DNA from: Globisporangium splendens
Lineage: Eukaryota; Oomycota; Peronosporomycetes; Pythiales; Pythiaceae
DNA: 64,000 nucleotides
Assembly (NCBI GenBank): GCA_006386115.1
Contig: VFIW01000008.1
Location: 682,001-746,000, forward strand
Direction: 5' to 3'
The number at the start of each line of letters is the position of its first letter. The first letter of the stretch is position 1. The translations under genes and the position numbers were made by a program. Shown here piece by piece: positions 42,964 through 54,541 of the stretch. The notes beneath the pieces were generated by a model. The model was not told the origin of the DNA. It saw only the letters and a program-made list of their open reading frames with translations, and did not search any database.

Positions 42964-43039
42964 TCATTCAGAAGACGCAATTCAGGTCAGGCGAGTCTGA
43001 GGCGAGGAGACCACTTCTTTTCTTTTGTGAGACGGAAGC

Positions 43040-44626
43040 ATGAAGACGAACGGATCACCACGAGCCGCGCCAACCTCAGCAGTCGTGCGGAGCTCCACGC
43101 CGCTCCTCATCGACGACATGTACGCAGGCACCGAGAGTCCCATGCTTTACATCCACCACCACCAGCAGCAGCTGCTGACGGGTGCGCATTCTGCGGACAG
43201 CGACGTTGTCCACGAGGTCGACGGTGTGGACGCGGTGACCGAGTTCATTTCGGAATGGAGCGATGACGAGGACCTGTTGGCAAGGGAAGAGCGGGGTGTC
43301 GATGCGTGGGATTCCTCGGTGGCTGCAGGCGTGGATGCTGCACTTGGTGAAGGAAGAAATAACGGTCGCCGAGATTGTGGAACGAGTTTTAATGCAGCGG
43401 AACCAGCGACTGAGATTGAGAGAGTGCACCAGGAAGCAAGAGCCCTAATGGAGAGACCAAGGGCGCTGCAGAAACCGAGAAGCAGGGTGCCGCAAACAGC
43501 GTGTGCGGCCGAGATTTGCTCGAGCAAGAAGCGGTGGCACGACGAAGCAAAGAAGCAGAAGCGGTTGCTGCTGCATGCCAGAAGCGAGGGTCTGAAATTA
43601 AGAACCGAGATTAGAATCGAGAAAGAACAAGCGAGGAGTCTCTTTCGCATCTTGATGAAGCGGGTTGATAAAACCGCGGTACGTGAGAGCGTTACTATTA
43701 TGTGTATTTGTATAGGCGGTGAATTGCGAGTACTTAGATGCTTTTCTTTTCTTGCAATGTGGGCGGACAGCGCTTAAGAAAAGAACTGTACTACGCGATC
43801 CCGCCCCCAGTGCCCTTCGTGGACACAGGCGCGCTGTATGCGAGGCTGTTGAGCGAGACGAACGCGATGGCGGAGCACGTGGATGCAATGAAGCAGCTGC
43901 TCCGAACAAGGGTGTCGCTGCCGACGAAAAATGGATCGTTCCGTGATTGGCGCGTAAACTTTGATGCCACGTCCGGCGTGCGGTTGGAGTTCATAGACAG
44001 TGAGGAACTGCCGTTCCCGCAGTACTACGTGAATAATGCGATGCAAGACATGTACCGCTCGTACGAGTTGGACAAAATCATCCGACAGGTATGCAAAAGC
44101 TTTCAATTCGTTGTACGCGCACATGGCTTGAATATTTCAGTATTGCCACTGACTATGACGCGTCTCTGAGCCTTAATGTTTGTAGAGCTTTAACACATCG
44201 GACGACACAATTATGACGATGACACTCTCCACATACGCTGATGGCAATACGATCGAGTATTTGCGGCACCGGCAAGTCGTGCGGAGTTTTACGGCTGAGA
44301 ACGTCTCGATGTTTATAAGCACTCTCATCGCAGAGCCAATGACAGATTCATGGGAGCCCATTTCTGGAACCACGGCGAAGATGCAGGAATGGCGATTCAT
44401 CTCGGCTTGCGACAATGGCATGACGATGCAGGAAACGATCGCGATCTCGTCGTTCGAGGCGTCGTCGCCCGACGCTTTGAATTCGACTGCGAAGTCAATG
44501 CATCGCGGGTTCCCCTACTCAGTGGAATCGCTGGACGCGAGTTTTTCCATGACGAATCGGCTTCTTGAGAGCCTACTGATAAAGAAGCAGTCGACAACGC
44601 CAGTCACGATGAGGTGCTTGTCTTGA
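43040..44626 (+). CDS. Family copy 7: coiled-coil/START-like protein
   Basis: Exons 43040-43678, 43771-44088 and 44186-44626 give 465 aa, all phase 0. This is the second subtype (with copies 2, 6, 8-11): acidic D-A-V-T-E-F-I-S-E-W-S-D-D-E-D, a coiled coil with A-T-E-I-E-R-V-H-Q-E-A-R-A-L, then R-W-H-D-E-A-K-K-Q-K-R-L-L-L-H and A-R-S-L-F-R-I-L-M-K-R-V. Exon 2 has L-L-S-E-T-N-A-M, L-P-T-K-N-G-S-F-R-D-W and D-S-E-E-L-P-F-P. Exon 3 has N-T-S-D-D-T-I-M, then M-Q-E-W-R-F-I-S, and Q-E-T-I-A-I-S-S-F-E. No disabling change was found. Confidence 0.86.
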
Positions 44627-45123
44627 GAAGTGCGAAAAAGGAAAAAAAAAAAGAAGCGGGGATGCAAAAGGCATCGTTAGAACAAGTCGTTTTTCATGGC
44701 TTGCATTTTCCGACTGCGGCTCGTAAAAGTTACATGTGGCTGTGTCTCATCTGGCAGAAGCCAACGGGGATGTTGTAGTGTCCAATAAACTCTGTTTGCT
44801 GTCTGGCAACGTGGGCGTCAGAGAAGAACAGAAATTGCGAGACCAAGGCAACTCGCGACTCGCGTCAAGATTGGCATGGGCAATTGCGATCGAATCAAAC
44901 CGAAATTATCCGAAGCGGTTTTTTCTTTGAGAAAAGAGACTGGACTCAAAAACACTGAGGCTTTTCTAAGGTCAGCATCCTTCGCACGCAACCGTTGTGG
45001 CAACAGAACTAAGTCCGAAATACATGAGGACTTAGTAGTACAAGTCCGCGTATTTAGTCGAAGTAAGGTGTTTAATTGTGCGATTGACGCCATTCACACC
45101 AAGAGAGAAGGGCTGACACTCGG
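44627..45123. other. Intergenic between family copies 7 and 8
   Basis: 497 bp with a poly-A run near 44641-44653. The copy 8 motif is at 45046-45063. No gene is recognised. Confidence 0.5.
45046..45063 (+). promoter_or_regulatory. Upstream motif of family copy 8
   Basis: CCGCGTATTTAGTCGAAG, about 60 bp upstream of the first copy 8 ATG. Confidence 0.5.
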
Positions 45124-46800
45124 ATGACGCCACCGCATGCCCTAGCGTTCCTGGACGACGGCCTGGACGACAGCAGAGACGCCGCATTGTTCCCCCAGTA
45201 TGCGTGCGAGCGGCCGATGGGGACGCAGTCTGGGGACGCGATGGACTTCGCGAGCAGCAGCCGCAGCGACGACAGCCACAACGATTTGGATGCGATGCGA
45301 GTTCATCACGGAATGGAGCAACGACATTGACACGGACACAATTGTGCGGGAAGAGAGCGGCGGTGACCGTGCGTTTGATTCACTGGCAGGTGCCGCAGCA
45401 GGGAGCGTGTACGACGAAAGGTGGAAGACCGACTCGCCCAGTCGTTCTTCAGTGGTAGGAAGAAGGAAGAGCACCAGAAACGGCGTGCGCACCAATGTGC
45501 TGAGTCCCCGCTCTGCTGAGTCCGCAGCCGAGATCGAGAGGCTTGAACGCGAGGCGAGAGTCCTTGGCGAGACGCTCATGCGAAGTGGCATGAGAACGTT
45601 GCCTTCTGTGGCGGGAGCAGTCACGAGTGTTTCACGGTGGCACACTGAAGCGCGGAAGCAGCGGCGCCTTTTATTGGATGCGGAGAGCGAGGGTCGGAAA
45701 CTGAAATCCGAGATCAGGGTCCAGAAAGACCCCGCGAGGAGTTTGTACCGAATCCTAATGAAGCGGGTCGCTAAAGTAGCGGTACGTGTGCTTTGTACTC
45801 TGTATGATGCACTTATTTGTGTCATTGCGTGTTGATGAAGCTATGCCTTGTTTACTTCTTTTTTTTCTCTTTCTGGTTGCCCCCAACAGTGCTTACAAAA
45901 GCAGTTGCACTGCGTGATTCCGCACGCGCCGAGCTCGGCGCCTTTCATGGACACAAATAATTACTTTTCGTGGCTGCTGGCTGAGACGAACACGATGGTG
46001 GCGCAAGTGGATGCCATGAAGCAGCTTCTTCGAGAGAAAGTGGCGCTGCCGACCAAGAATGGATCGTTTCGTGAATGGCACGTCAAGCACAACTCCTTGA
46101 CTGGCATGAGCCTGGAGCTGATTGACAGCGAAGAACTGCCGTTTCCGCGATCCCATGTAAACCGCGCGATTGAAACAATGTACCGCGTCTACGAAGTGGA
46201 CCAATTCGCCCGAGAGGTACTTGCAAGCAAATTAAACGCGTTATGTATGATTACTTCTTTCCAGTAATACGATCCCGAGCGATATCTTTGTAGAGCTTCA
46301 ATGCTTCAGACGGCACGATGATGACGACAACGCTCTGGCAATTCACCAAGGACGATACGATCGAGTATACACGACAGTGGCAAGTCGTGCGAAGCTTTAT
46401 CACCGACGCTGCCTCGGTGTTTGTGAGCACGATGCTGTTCGAACCGATGACGGACTCGTGGGAGCCAATTGCCGGCACGAAGGCGAAGATGCAAGAATGG
46501 CGGTTCGTGTCAAACTGTGATGGTGGCACGACGGTGCAGGAAACGATTGCGATCACGTCGTTCGAGACGTCATCGCCCGCCAAGATGGTCCTCCGCGGGT
46601 TTCCGTACACGCAAGAGTCCATGGATTGGACCTTCTCGATGACGAATCGGTTGCTTGAGACCCTCTCGATGAAGAAGCAACCAAAACCAATGATTTGGCG
46701 GTTCCCAGGAGAATGGGACCCTAGACCATCGACGTACGCATCTTCATGGCAACGAGTGGTTCTCAGTGATAGCCAGTCTGTGTTGCGAAGCACAGATTAG
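45124..46800 (+). pseudogene. Family copy 8 with 2-bp deletion in exon 1
   Basis: The ancestral frame starts at 45124 and is family-like up to N-D-L-D-A-M (45297). There, compared with copy 10 (ATGACCGAGTT), two bases are missing (ATGCGAGTT), and the frame stops at 45330. After the deletion the family frame resumes (C-E-F-I-T-E-W-S-N-D-I-D-T-D) and continues intact: exon 1 to 45781, exon 2 45890-46216, exon 3 46294-46800. An ATG at 45200 lies in the resumed frame, so a 471-aa protein with a replaced N-terminus is possible, and the gene may still be active. Its exon 3 is nearly identical to that of copy 9. Confidence 0.75.
46296..46776 (+). repeat. Near-identical exon 3 segment, shared with copy 9
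   Basis: 481 bp matching 48529-49009 with two substitutions seen. Both sides diverge at once, in the intron and in the last codons. Confidence 0.93.
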
Positions 46801-47354
46801 CGTCGGGAGGACAGCGGCAGTATGTTAACTTCCATCAACAGAAGCCATTTGGGTTGCCTCTATGGAGAGTATCTGTTTCTGTTTGCTCCTCATGTTGGAC
46901 TTGCAACGAGGTACATAGCGACAGTTCAAGACCAGCTGCCACTCAGCGCTTGCTTCCGAGATAGCCTCCCTCCTCCAAGTTCAGAACTGAAGACTCAATC
47001 GAATGGAGTGAAAATTGCAATCGATTGCATACCGAAGCCTTTCCGAGACGCTCGCGTTCATGGAGGCAGTTGTGCAGTTTTGTGTTGGATCCGAAAGCAT
47101 TGTGTTCAGCTGACACCCCCTCCCCATCTCCTCTCGGGCGTCATTGGACCGAAACTTCAGTGCGGACTCAGTACTAAAGTATTGGACAATGGTTCCAATC
47201 TACACGGATATACATCAAATCCGCGGACTTAATCAGTTTAGAATGACCTCTCGATGGCGATCAAACGTGCCGACCAGAAAGAGGGAAAGAAGGAGCTCCA
47301 CGCGCTATCAAGCTCCTCGCTCTTGCTCCTCAACGCTCCAGTGAGAGACTCGCG
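46801..47354. other. Intergenic between family copies 8 and 9
   Basis: 554 bp. A plus-strand open frame (46822-47232) shows no recognised domain. Two motif copies lie at 47162 and 47223. Confidence 0.5.
47223..47241 (+). promoter_or_regulatory. Upstream motif of family copy 9
   Basis: GCGGACTTAATCAGTTTAG, about 115 bp upstream of the copy 9 ATG. A second version, GCGGACTCAGTACTAAAG, begins at 47162. Confidence 0.45.
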
Positions 47355-49021
47355 ATGGTGCCACCGCCAGCAGCAGCAACGGCGCCTTCAGCGCAGACCC
47401 CCACGTTGCTCTTGATCGACAGCATCGACGACATGGACGCCATGGCTGCGATGTACCACTACTCCTACGGAAACCCCATGGAGACGCGATTGAGCTGCAG
47501 CGACGATTACTACGCTAGCGACGATGCCAACGATTTGGATGCGACGACGAAGTTCATTGCCGACTTGCTGGGCGACGAGGGTGGTGCGTCAGACGTATTC
47601 GAGGCTGCAGTCGAGCCCGTAGCACCAGACGCTGATGATGCGCGGCGGAAGTTAGAATTGCCGAGTTCTTCAGCTAAAGCAAGACGGAAACGCGTTGAGC
47701 ATGTCAATTCGAATCACCGTGCACAGGACTCCCGCGAGGCTGGCCCAATGGTGGAGATCGAGCGACTGAAAGACGAGGCGAGCTTCCTACGCAAGACGCT
47801 CACGATAATGCGGCAAGCGCAAAAAGAGAAGGCATTGCCGCCTTCTATGACTGGGACGATCACAAACATCTCGCGGTGTCATACCGAAGTGCGGAAGCAG
47901 CGGCGCTTATTGCTGCATGCCGAGCACGATAATCGGAAGCTGAAGTCCGAGATGAGGATCCAGAAAGAACGCGCGAGAAGTTTATTTCGTATTTTGATGA
48001 AGCGACTTGCAAAATTCACGGTGCGTGATGTTTCATATAGCTTGTTTAGATGCGTGCACAAGGTACTTGTGATTGCATTGGTGCTTGCTTGCTGACAGAG
48101 TTTAGAAAAGCAGTTGCATTGCGGGGTTCACTGCGCGGTGTCGTATGCACCGAACTCAGCACCTTTCGCGGACACAAACGGAAACTTTCCATGGCTATTG
48201 GCCGAGACGAACGCAATGGTGGAGCAAGTGGATGCAATGAACAAGCTACTTCGAGAAAAAGTAACATTGCCGACCAGAAATGGATCGTTCCGTGAGTGGC
48301 GGGTCAACCACGAATCGTCGTCCGGCGCGAGGTTGGAATTGATCGACAGCGAGGAACTGCCATTTCCGCGATCCCATGTGAATCGCGCGATCGAAGCCAT
48401 GTACCGTGCGTATGAAGTCACCCAAACCACCCCAGAGGTACATGCAAACAAAACAACTATTCTCGAGATGTGCCCTAGATACGCTACTTTTCTGGCAGGG
48501 TTATGACTCTTGGTGTTATCTTGTAGAACTTCAATGCTTCAGACGGCACGATGATGACGACAACGCTCTGGCAATTCACCAAGGACGATACGATCGAGTA
48601 TACACGACAGTGGCAAGTCGTGCGAAGCTTTATCACCGACGCTGCCTCGGTGTTTGTGAGCACGATGCTGTTCGAACCGATGACGGACTCGTGGGAGCCA
48701 ATTGCCGGCACGAAGGCGAAGATGCAAGAATGGCGGTTCGTGTCAAACTGCGATGGTGGCACGACGGTGCAGGAAACGATTGCGATCACGTCGTTCGAGA
48801 CGTCATCGCCCGCCAAGATGGTCCTCCGCGGGTTTCCGTACACGCAAGAGTCCATGGATTGGACCTTCTCGATGACGAATCGGTTGCTTGAGACCCTCTC
48901 GATGAAGAAGCAACCGAAACCAATGATTTGGCGGTTCCCAGGAGAATGGGACCCTAGACCATCGACGTACGCATCTTCATGGCAACGAGTGGTTCTCAGT
49001 GATAGCCAGGCAGTAGTATAA
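47355..49021 (+). CDS. Family copy 9: coiled-coil/START-like protein
   Basis: Exons 47355-48020, 48099-48437 and 48527-49021, phase 0, give 499 aa. Exon 1: Ala/Pro-rich start, D-A-N-D-L-D-A-T-T-K-F-I-A-D-L, then a coiled coil with M-V-E-I-E-R-L-K-D-E-A and R-C-H-T-E-V-R-K-Q-R-R-L-L-L-H-A-E, ending R-S-L-F-R-I-L-M-K-R-L. Exon 2: L-L-A-E-T-N-A-M, L-P-T-R-N-G-S-F-R-E-W, D-S-E-E-L-P-F-P-R-S-H-V-N-R-A. Exon 3 is nearly the same as that of copy 8 and includes M-Q-E-W-R-F-V-S. It is the last complete copy before the retrotransposon cluster. Confidence 0.87.
48529..49009 (+). repeat. Near-identical exon 3 segment, shared with copy 8
   Basis: Counterpart of 46296-46776. Confidence 0.93.
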
Positions 49022-49300
49022 TACCAATGGCAGAGTAGTATCAAGTGACAACACGTGCACAATCGAGAATCAAGAAGAAAAGACACGATGGTGGTAGGTA
49101 CCGAGGGTGCTAGGTATCGTCTGTGTCTGTGTGCGAGTCCATGGTTTGCATCTCCTGTTGTGGATCATAGGACAGTTAGTTGCCTGTTGTAACAATACTT
49201 CTGGCAAAACTCAACAGAGTTTATCATTGATGCGTTTATGGAGACCAAATATTCAATTGCAGTGAATTATCTCAGCACGTCACAAGAACATTCCACTTTG
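49022..49300. other. Spacer between family copy 9 and retrotransposon A
   Basis: AT-rich sequence without a recognised gene. The exact 5' border of element A was not found; no target-site duplication could be identified. Confidence 0.4.
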
Positions 49301-52065
49301 GTGCAGACCAAGAAGATTTTATTATCGAAGCACTCTGGGTGTTCCCTTCAGAAGTTTCACTGAATACTCACCGCCTGAAATACACGGCATTGAACTCCAG
49401 GCAGCAGGATGCGCAACTGAAGTCAGAATTGGAGGATACGCCGTCGACACGACCATTTATCTTAGCGATCCCAAGGATATTAACGCCGTGTTTGCAATCC
49501 TGGACAAATATGGAGCAGCTTCTGGGCTTCGAGTCAATCGGCATAAATCTGCAGTATTACCGCTGAACAAGGAATACAGCTCCACCGAAGAGTCAGTCAG
49601 TAACATTCATGTGCTACAACGTGAGGAACATTGCCGCTACCTCGGCATCCAAGTCGGACAAACGCCTTCGAATGCAAGTAACTGGTCCAAGTGCATCCAA
49701 GCCTTACGTGTCAGACTTCGACTTGCGCGTCTCAAAACTCACTCTGTCGCCCAACGCGCAGCAATTGCCAGTGCCGTCATCATGCCCAAAGTGCTTTACG
49801 TGGCCAGGCACTCCTGGCCCTCTACGGCTATTGTCAATCAGCTACACGATCTAGTGAAACAATTTGTCTGGGCTCAAGGAACGGTAAGCCTGCGAAACCG
49901 TGGATGAAGGAAGAACAAGCTGAGCTCAAAAAAATGAATGGAGGCTTGTCAGTACCCAACATCAGAACTGAGCTGATGACGATGAGTGCCACAGCAGTCT
50001 CCAAATGGGCACTCACAACCTCTCACATCGATCAGGTCATCGGGGAAATCTTGCTTCACAACACAAGGGCTTCTTCGACGTACATCACGCCGCTCGATGC
50101 AATTCCAAGGCGGCCACTCCAGCTTCGTGATAACATGTGGACAACTGGCGCAGCATTGTGCGCGTCGCTCCATTCTCGACCGTATGAGCCCAGAGAACGT
50201 GATAATGTACGTTGGTGTTACGAGCACTTCAAGTCGACAATTGTGCAGACTCAATGGGACGGCGATGTGTTCCAGATCGACCTCAGCTCTAAAATGTCTG
50301 ACAGGCTTCCAGGTATCATCGCTGAAGGACGAAAGCTACGTGGGACATTCTGTGCAGAATGGCTGCCATACATGACCTCAACTGCAGATGGGTGGCTTCT
50401 TGATTCCAACGGCTCCCCTTACAAGCTTGCTCACACATCATTATCAGTTGGAACAGCACAACTGGGCGACATACCTCGATGGGAGTGGATAAGACCAGGA
50501 GTGCTTAACTTCATCCCAACATGTGGAATCTCCGGATTCTCCCGGCCGTCTATTCGAACGCTCGAGCGGTTATGTGCTGCGTTGGTATCCAACTTCCCAC
50601 AGCTTCTGTATCGACCACAGCAAACAAATGTGCTTCGGCTGTACAACGGGCAACGTCATTACAACCACGAATGGCATCTGCACACCAGTGAAGCAACTCT
50701 GACCCACGTCGACACGACCCTAGTCAAAGCTACGCATACAGTTCACTCCGCAATGGACTGTGACATCATGGCAACAAGAGACTTGAACGGGCAGAAGGTG
50801 TCGTTCCATGCACATCCACGTTTCACAAGAATCGTGCAACTATGGGGTGGCAACGGACGATATAATACGACCAGATCTTTCTACCGGCAACAAGTTGCAG
50901 CAACGAAGACACAAATTGGCAAAGATACTCGAGATGCAGCAGTCAACAAAGCTGTCCATACAGCAGGATCTCTGTGGCCAGGACTGCAATTAATCCAATG
51001 GAGCGAATTACACAACATCCCAGGGATTACAGTTTATACAGCCCAGACTCTTCTCCGGCTGAAAGCCAACCGACTCTCCATGTGGAACTAGGAGAAAGCT
51101 GATCTATCCTGCTCGAATCCCGAATGTTCCCAAGTTGTCCAATCTTCTGTTCAACATCTATTCTGGGAGTGTCCGAAAGCCAAACTCGTGTGGAACTACT
51201 TTTATGCGCTATGGGCGAAGATCGGAATCACTCCTGGTCACGACCCCGCAATCTGGATCTTCAGTCTGGATCTACCAGATACTCCAAGGCATGCATGGAT
51301 CACGATCAAGAGACACATTATCAGACACAAGTTCTCCAATGAACATCTCCAAGATCACCTCTATCCCGTCGCACACATGCTGTGGCGATATATGAGCGCG
51401 TCGCTCATACAGACCATTTGGTGTGCGCATCTGCGACGCATGGATTCGGATCCAATCGAATCGACTGCTGAGATGGCGATCATGATGACCAGATTAGAGA
51501 CAGGAATGCGAAGTCTCACACGACTCGCTGAAGCGCAAGCTGGAGACTCTGACGGTCACACGGTTGCAGCAGTTCTCAAGGCATATGTCGACTGCTTTCT
51601 CAGCCAAACCGACACCATCCCCTTGACTCCAAGTGATACTCGTGGCTTTTACCTGTTGTTTTTCGATGGTGGATCACGCAGCAATCCAGGACCAGGAGGG
51701 ACTGGATCCATTATCGTGCGTGTCCATAAGGACTCGCACACAGCCAGTTTAATTTGGGCCGCCAGCATGGCGTATAGCAGGAAGGACACGACCAACAACT
51801 TTGCCGAGTACTGGGGTCTCATACATGGACTCCGAGAAGCCCAACGCAGTCACCTCGAACCGTTGTACGTGATTGGAGACAGTGCACTGATTATCTCCCA
51901 ACAGCGAATGCATCGGTCCAGAACATGCCATCCTGGTCAAAGATTATTTAGCAGTTAGAAGTGATCTAGTGCAATCCGCGCTATAGACACATTTACACTC
52001 CTTCATGAAATTCGCAATGAAGATTGGGTAGAAGAATGGATATTGTAGGTCACGAAGATGAACCT
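49300..52065 (+). mobile_element. Non-LTR retrotransposon A, 5'-truncated and decayed
   Basis: The sequence begins inside a reverse transcriptase domain and ends after an RNase H domain, so the 5' part (gag, endonuclease, most of RT) is missing, as is usual for LINEs that terminate reverse transcription early. No LTRs or terminal inverted repeats were seen. It lies in the same orientation as the family genes and directly before element B, to which its RT-terminal and zinc-knuckle regions are related. The 3' border is approximate. Confidence 0.8.
49339..51958 (+). pseudogene. Retrotransposon A: RT C-terminus, Cys/His motif and RNase H remnant
   Basis: The RT part includes G-G-Y-A-V-D-T-T-I-Y at 49431-49460. 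The normal catalytic motif is Y-A-D-D, so one aspartate is Val here (GTC at 49443-49445). Next come A-S-G-L-R-V-N-R-H-K-S and Y-L-G-I-Q-V-G. A frameshift near 49880 moves the frame, which then runs to an in-frame TAG (51089-51091). After it the same frame continues: a C-S-N-P-E-C...H-L-F-W-E-C zinc knuckle, then RNase H (L-L-F-F-D-G-G-S-R-S-N-P-G-P-G-G, with T-N-N-F-A-E-Y-W-G-L and I-G-D-S-A-L). The element is inactive. Confidence 0.82.
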
Positions 52066-52538
52066 AAATATACCTCACCTCATAAACATAAACACTTTTG
52101 GTGGGAAAACTCACCCTGAGTGTGCAGATATGAACCTCTAAGTTGCAATAGTTTATGCATTTTTTTGAATTTTCAAACTTTTACATTCGAGTCGTCAATG
52201 CTGGAAGCAACAAGTCCGTTTTTTCGACACACCAACGAAACTTTCTTTCGCGGACTCTGATTGGCCAGAAAATGGCTGAACGGGAATAAAATCCTATCCG
52301 TCAGATGCAATAGGCGTTCTCTTCATCACCAAGCTCACTGTGAAATTCGTTGCTCACTTTCGATCCAGCCTTCTGCAGGACAGACAGCCTTGGTGCCATC
52401 TGTTTGCATCGGAAGTGCAAGTACCACGACGACAATCGACAGTCCACTACAAAGATCATCGGAAAGGGATTATATACTGAACTGAGTATACAAGCCTCAA
52501 TAAAGAGCGATTAACGAAAGCTTTCTCCTGAGGTCTCC
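51959..52538. other. Between retrotransposons A and B
   Basis: Contains the end of element A's decayed RNase H region, AT-rich sequence and probably the 5' UTR of element B from about 52245. No gene is recognised. Confidence 0.45.
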
Positions 52539-54307
52539 ATGACCAAGATGAAGCAACCAAGGGAGGAGGCTGCGAAGAAGGGAGCTTCGGAAGGAGTTTC
52601 CACGAAGACAGCCGTCACGCTGCGTAGTGGGCGTGCGCAAGCGGACGCAGTGGTGGCCGTACGAGCGTCGCAGCACAAGAAAGGGGGAGCCCCAGATCCC
52701 AAGCGCACGAATGAACGGGAGCAGGTTAATGCAGGAGCGCCGGACAAGTCTGGGACCATCGAGGAAGGCACGACTGACCCCTCAGGAGGCAACGACGCCA
52801 TGACGGGCCGACACGAGACGACACCATCACCAGCGGAAGGCTCTCCTAAAAAAGCATCGACGGAGACTGCGCCAATGGAGAGATACGAAACCCTCGCTGC
52901 AAAGTTGCGTGTGTCACCAAATGCGGTCAGTAGAGTGGAGATTGAATACGAAGTGCGGTTAATGTTCGCGGCTCTCTACAACGGGATGCGGATTCTTAAG
53001 AAACCAAAAAAGGCGAACGACAATTACCCAACACTCAATGGAGAAGAAGCGGACGCGCTGGTGGATCTTTTCCGTCTGCTGGCAATTGAAATGGAGAAAT
53101 CGTTTCCGGAGTGGAAGCGGACGATCCAAGATTTATGCAAGGATATGCACCGATCATCTTGGACAGTGGTAGCGCTTATCCAAAAGAGAATCGACCTGAA
53201 CAGGCTTGGACCAGAATCCGAGGCTTCTCCATGGAGTTCGCAAACGAGCACCAACAGTCAAACAAACGTCAAAGAGCAAGGCACCCAGCCCTTCACCTTC
53301 AAATCGAGCAAATACTCGGAGGAGGAACAACGCAACATGATCCGACACTGCCAGCAAAAGTTCGAGTACTCAGTAACCCTGCGCCAACCGACAACGATGG
53401 AATGGGAAATCATGCTAGCGATCGTGGAAGGCGAACTCCTGATTCGATACCTGCCCCAATTCCTACGGCGAGTGTGTGATGGGGACACCCTCTTCCGCTT
53501 CCAGAACACCATCGCAGCTCAGGTGGAAGGAGAGTTGGTCGGCAAATTATCGAAGTCGACGCAAGTTTACAAAGACCATCAGTCGACCGGACGAATCGTG
53601 GAAGCCATCTTGCGAGCAGCGAGATACCGCAAAGACGGCAGAATGGAAGAGACTATGGCGATGCTGAAAGACCTCAAAGCTGCGGAGTATAATGACAGCA
53701 CTCACTCTCTCCACTTCTATTTCTTTGACAGGAGCACAGCGACGAAATGGGACAAAACGACGATCCCCTTCCGACGCCAATTGGTGCAGCTCAAATCCGC
53801 GCACCCAACGGAGACAACCGGAGATCAATCGGAGACAAGCAACGTCTGGAGCAGACAATTGAGAGCGGATGGGCTATAGAACGCAGAATCGAGATCCATG
53901 TACAAAATGTAGCTTTTGAACACAGCTCACTCAATGAAAATGGCCTTGTTTTTAGAATACTTGAAGCAGACGACACGCAAGCGATTCTACACCACCCACT
54001 CGATGAGTATCGTCTAAGATCCAACCATTCGCAGCTCTGGGAGGTGCTCTTTGAGGAGGAATTGTGTCCAAAAGCGCTTATTGATATCAACCGAATGATA
54101 TGGCGAGGGCGAACGATCGTCCTTCACCATGCATCCAAACACCGAATGGCTCCCTGTCTAATCTGCGGGGCAGCGGGACATTTTGCGCGAGCATGCAAGG
54201 CAGCGGAGCAGGAACTAACAACTAACAGCTGTATTCATGCAGATGACGAGATCGTGAGTAAACTTCCAAGAAAGGCAGCCACTTTCACCCAAAAAGGCGC
54301 ATTGTGA
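52539..54307 (+). pseudogene. Retrotransposon B ORF1 (gag-like, CCHC)
   Basis: The first frame (52539-53879) encodes a charged N-terminus and a helical domain (V-E-I-E-Y-E-V-R-L-M-F, later M-E-W-E-I-M-L). A frameshift around 53830-53870 joins it to a frame running to 54307, with a nucleic-acid-binding-like fold and a C-L-I-C-G-A-A-G-H-F-A-R-A-C zinc knuckle (54155-54196). Spacing C-x2-C-x4-H-x4-C is standard. It would package element RNA. Confidence 0.78.
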
Positions 54308-54541
54308 CGCCGTGCGCGAGTACGGAGCAATAGAAAAGATCGAGCTGGCCAGTGCAGCGGAAATGAAAGCGTCGGTCTCAGACAACATCGACAAACAGAT
54401 ACAGCCACTTCAACCCGCAGTAGAGAATCCTCACGCCAGTGGGGAAAATAAGCCGAGCGATAGCACGAACTCCGTGACGCCTGACGAGACCAACACGTCC
54501 AGCCCACAACCCAACTGCAACCAAAAAATGCATCGTCTGCA

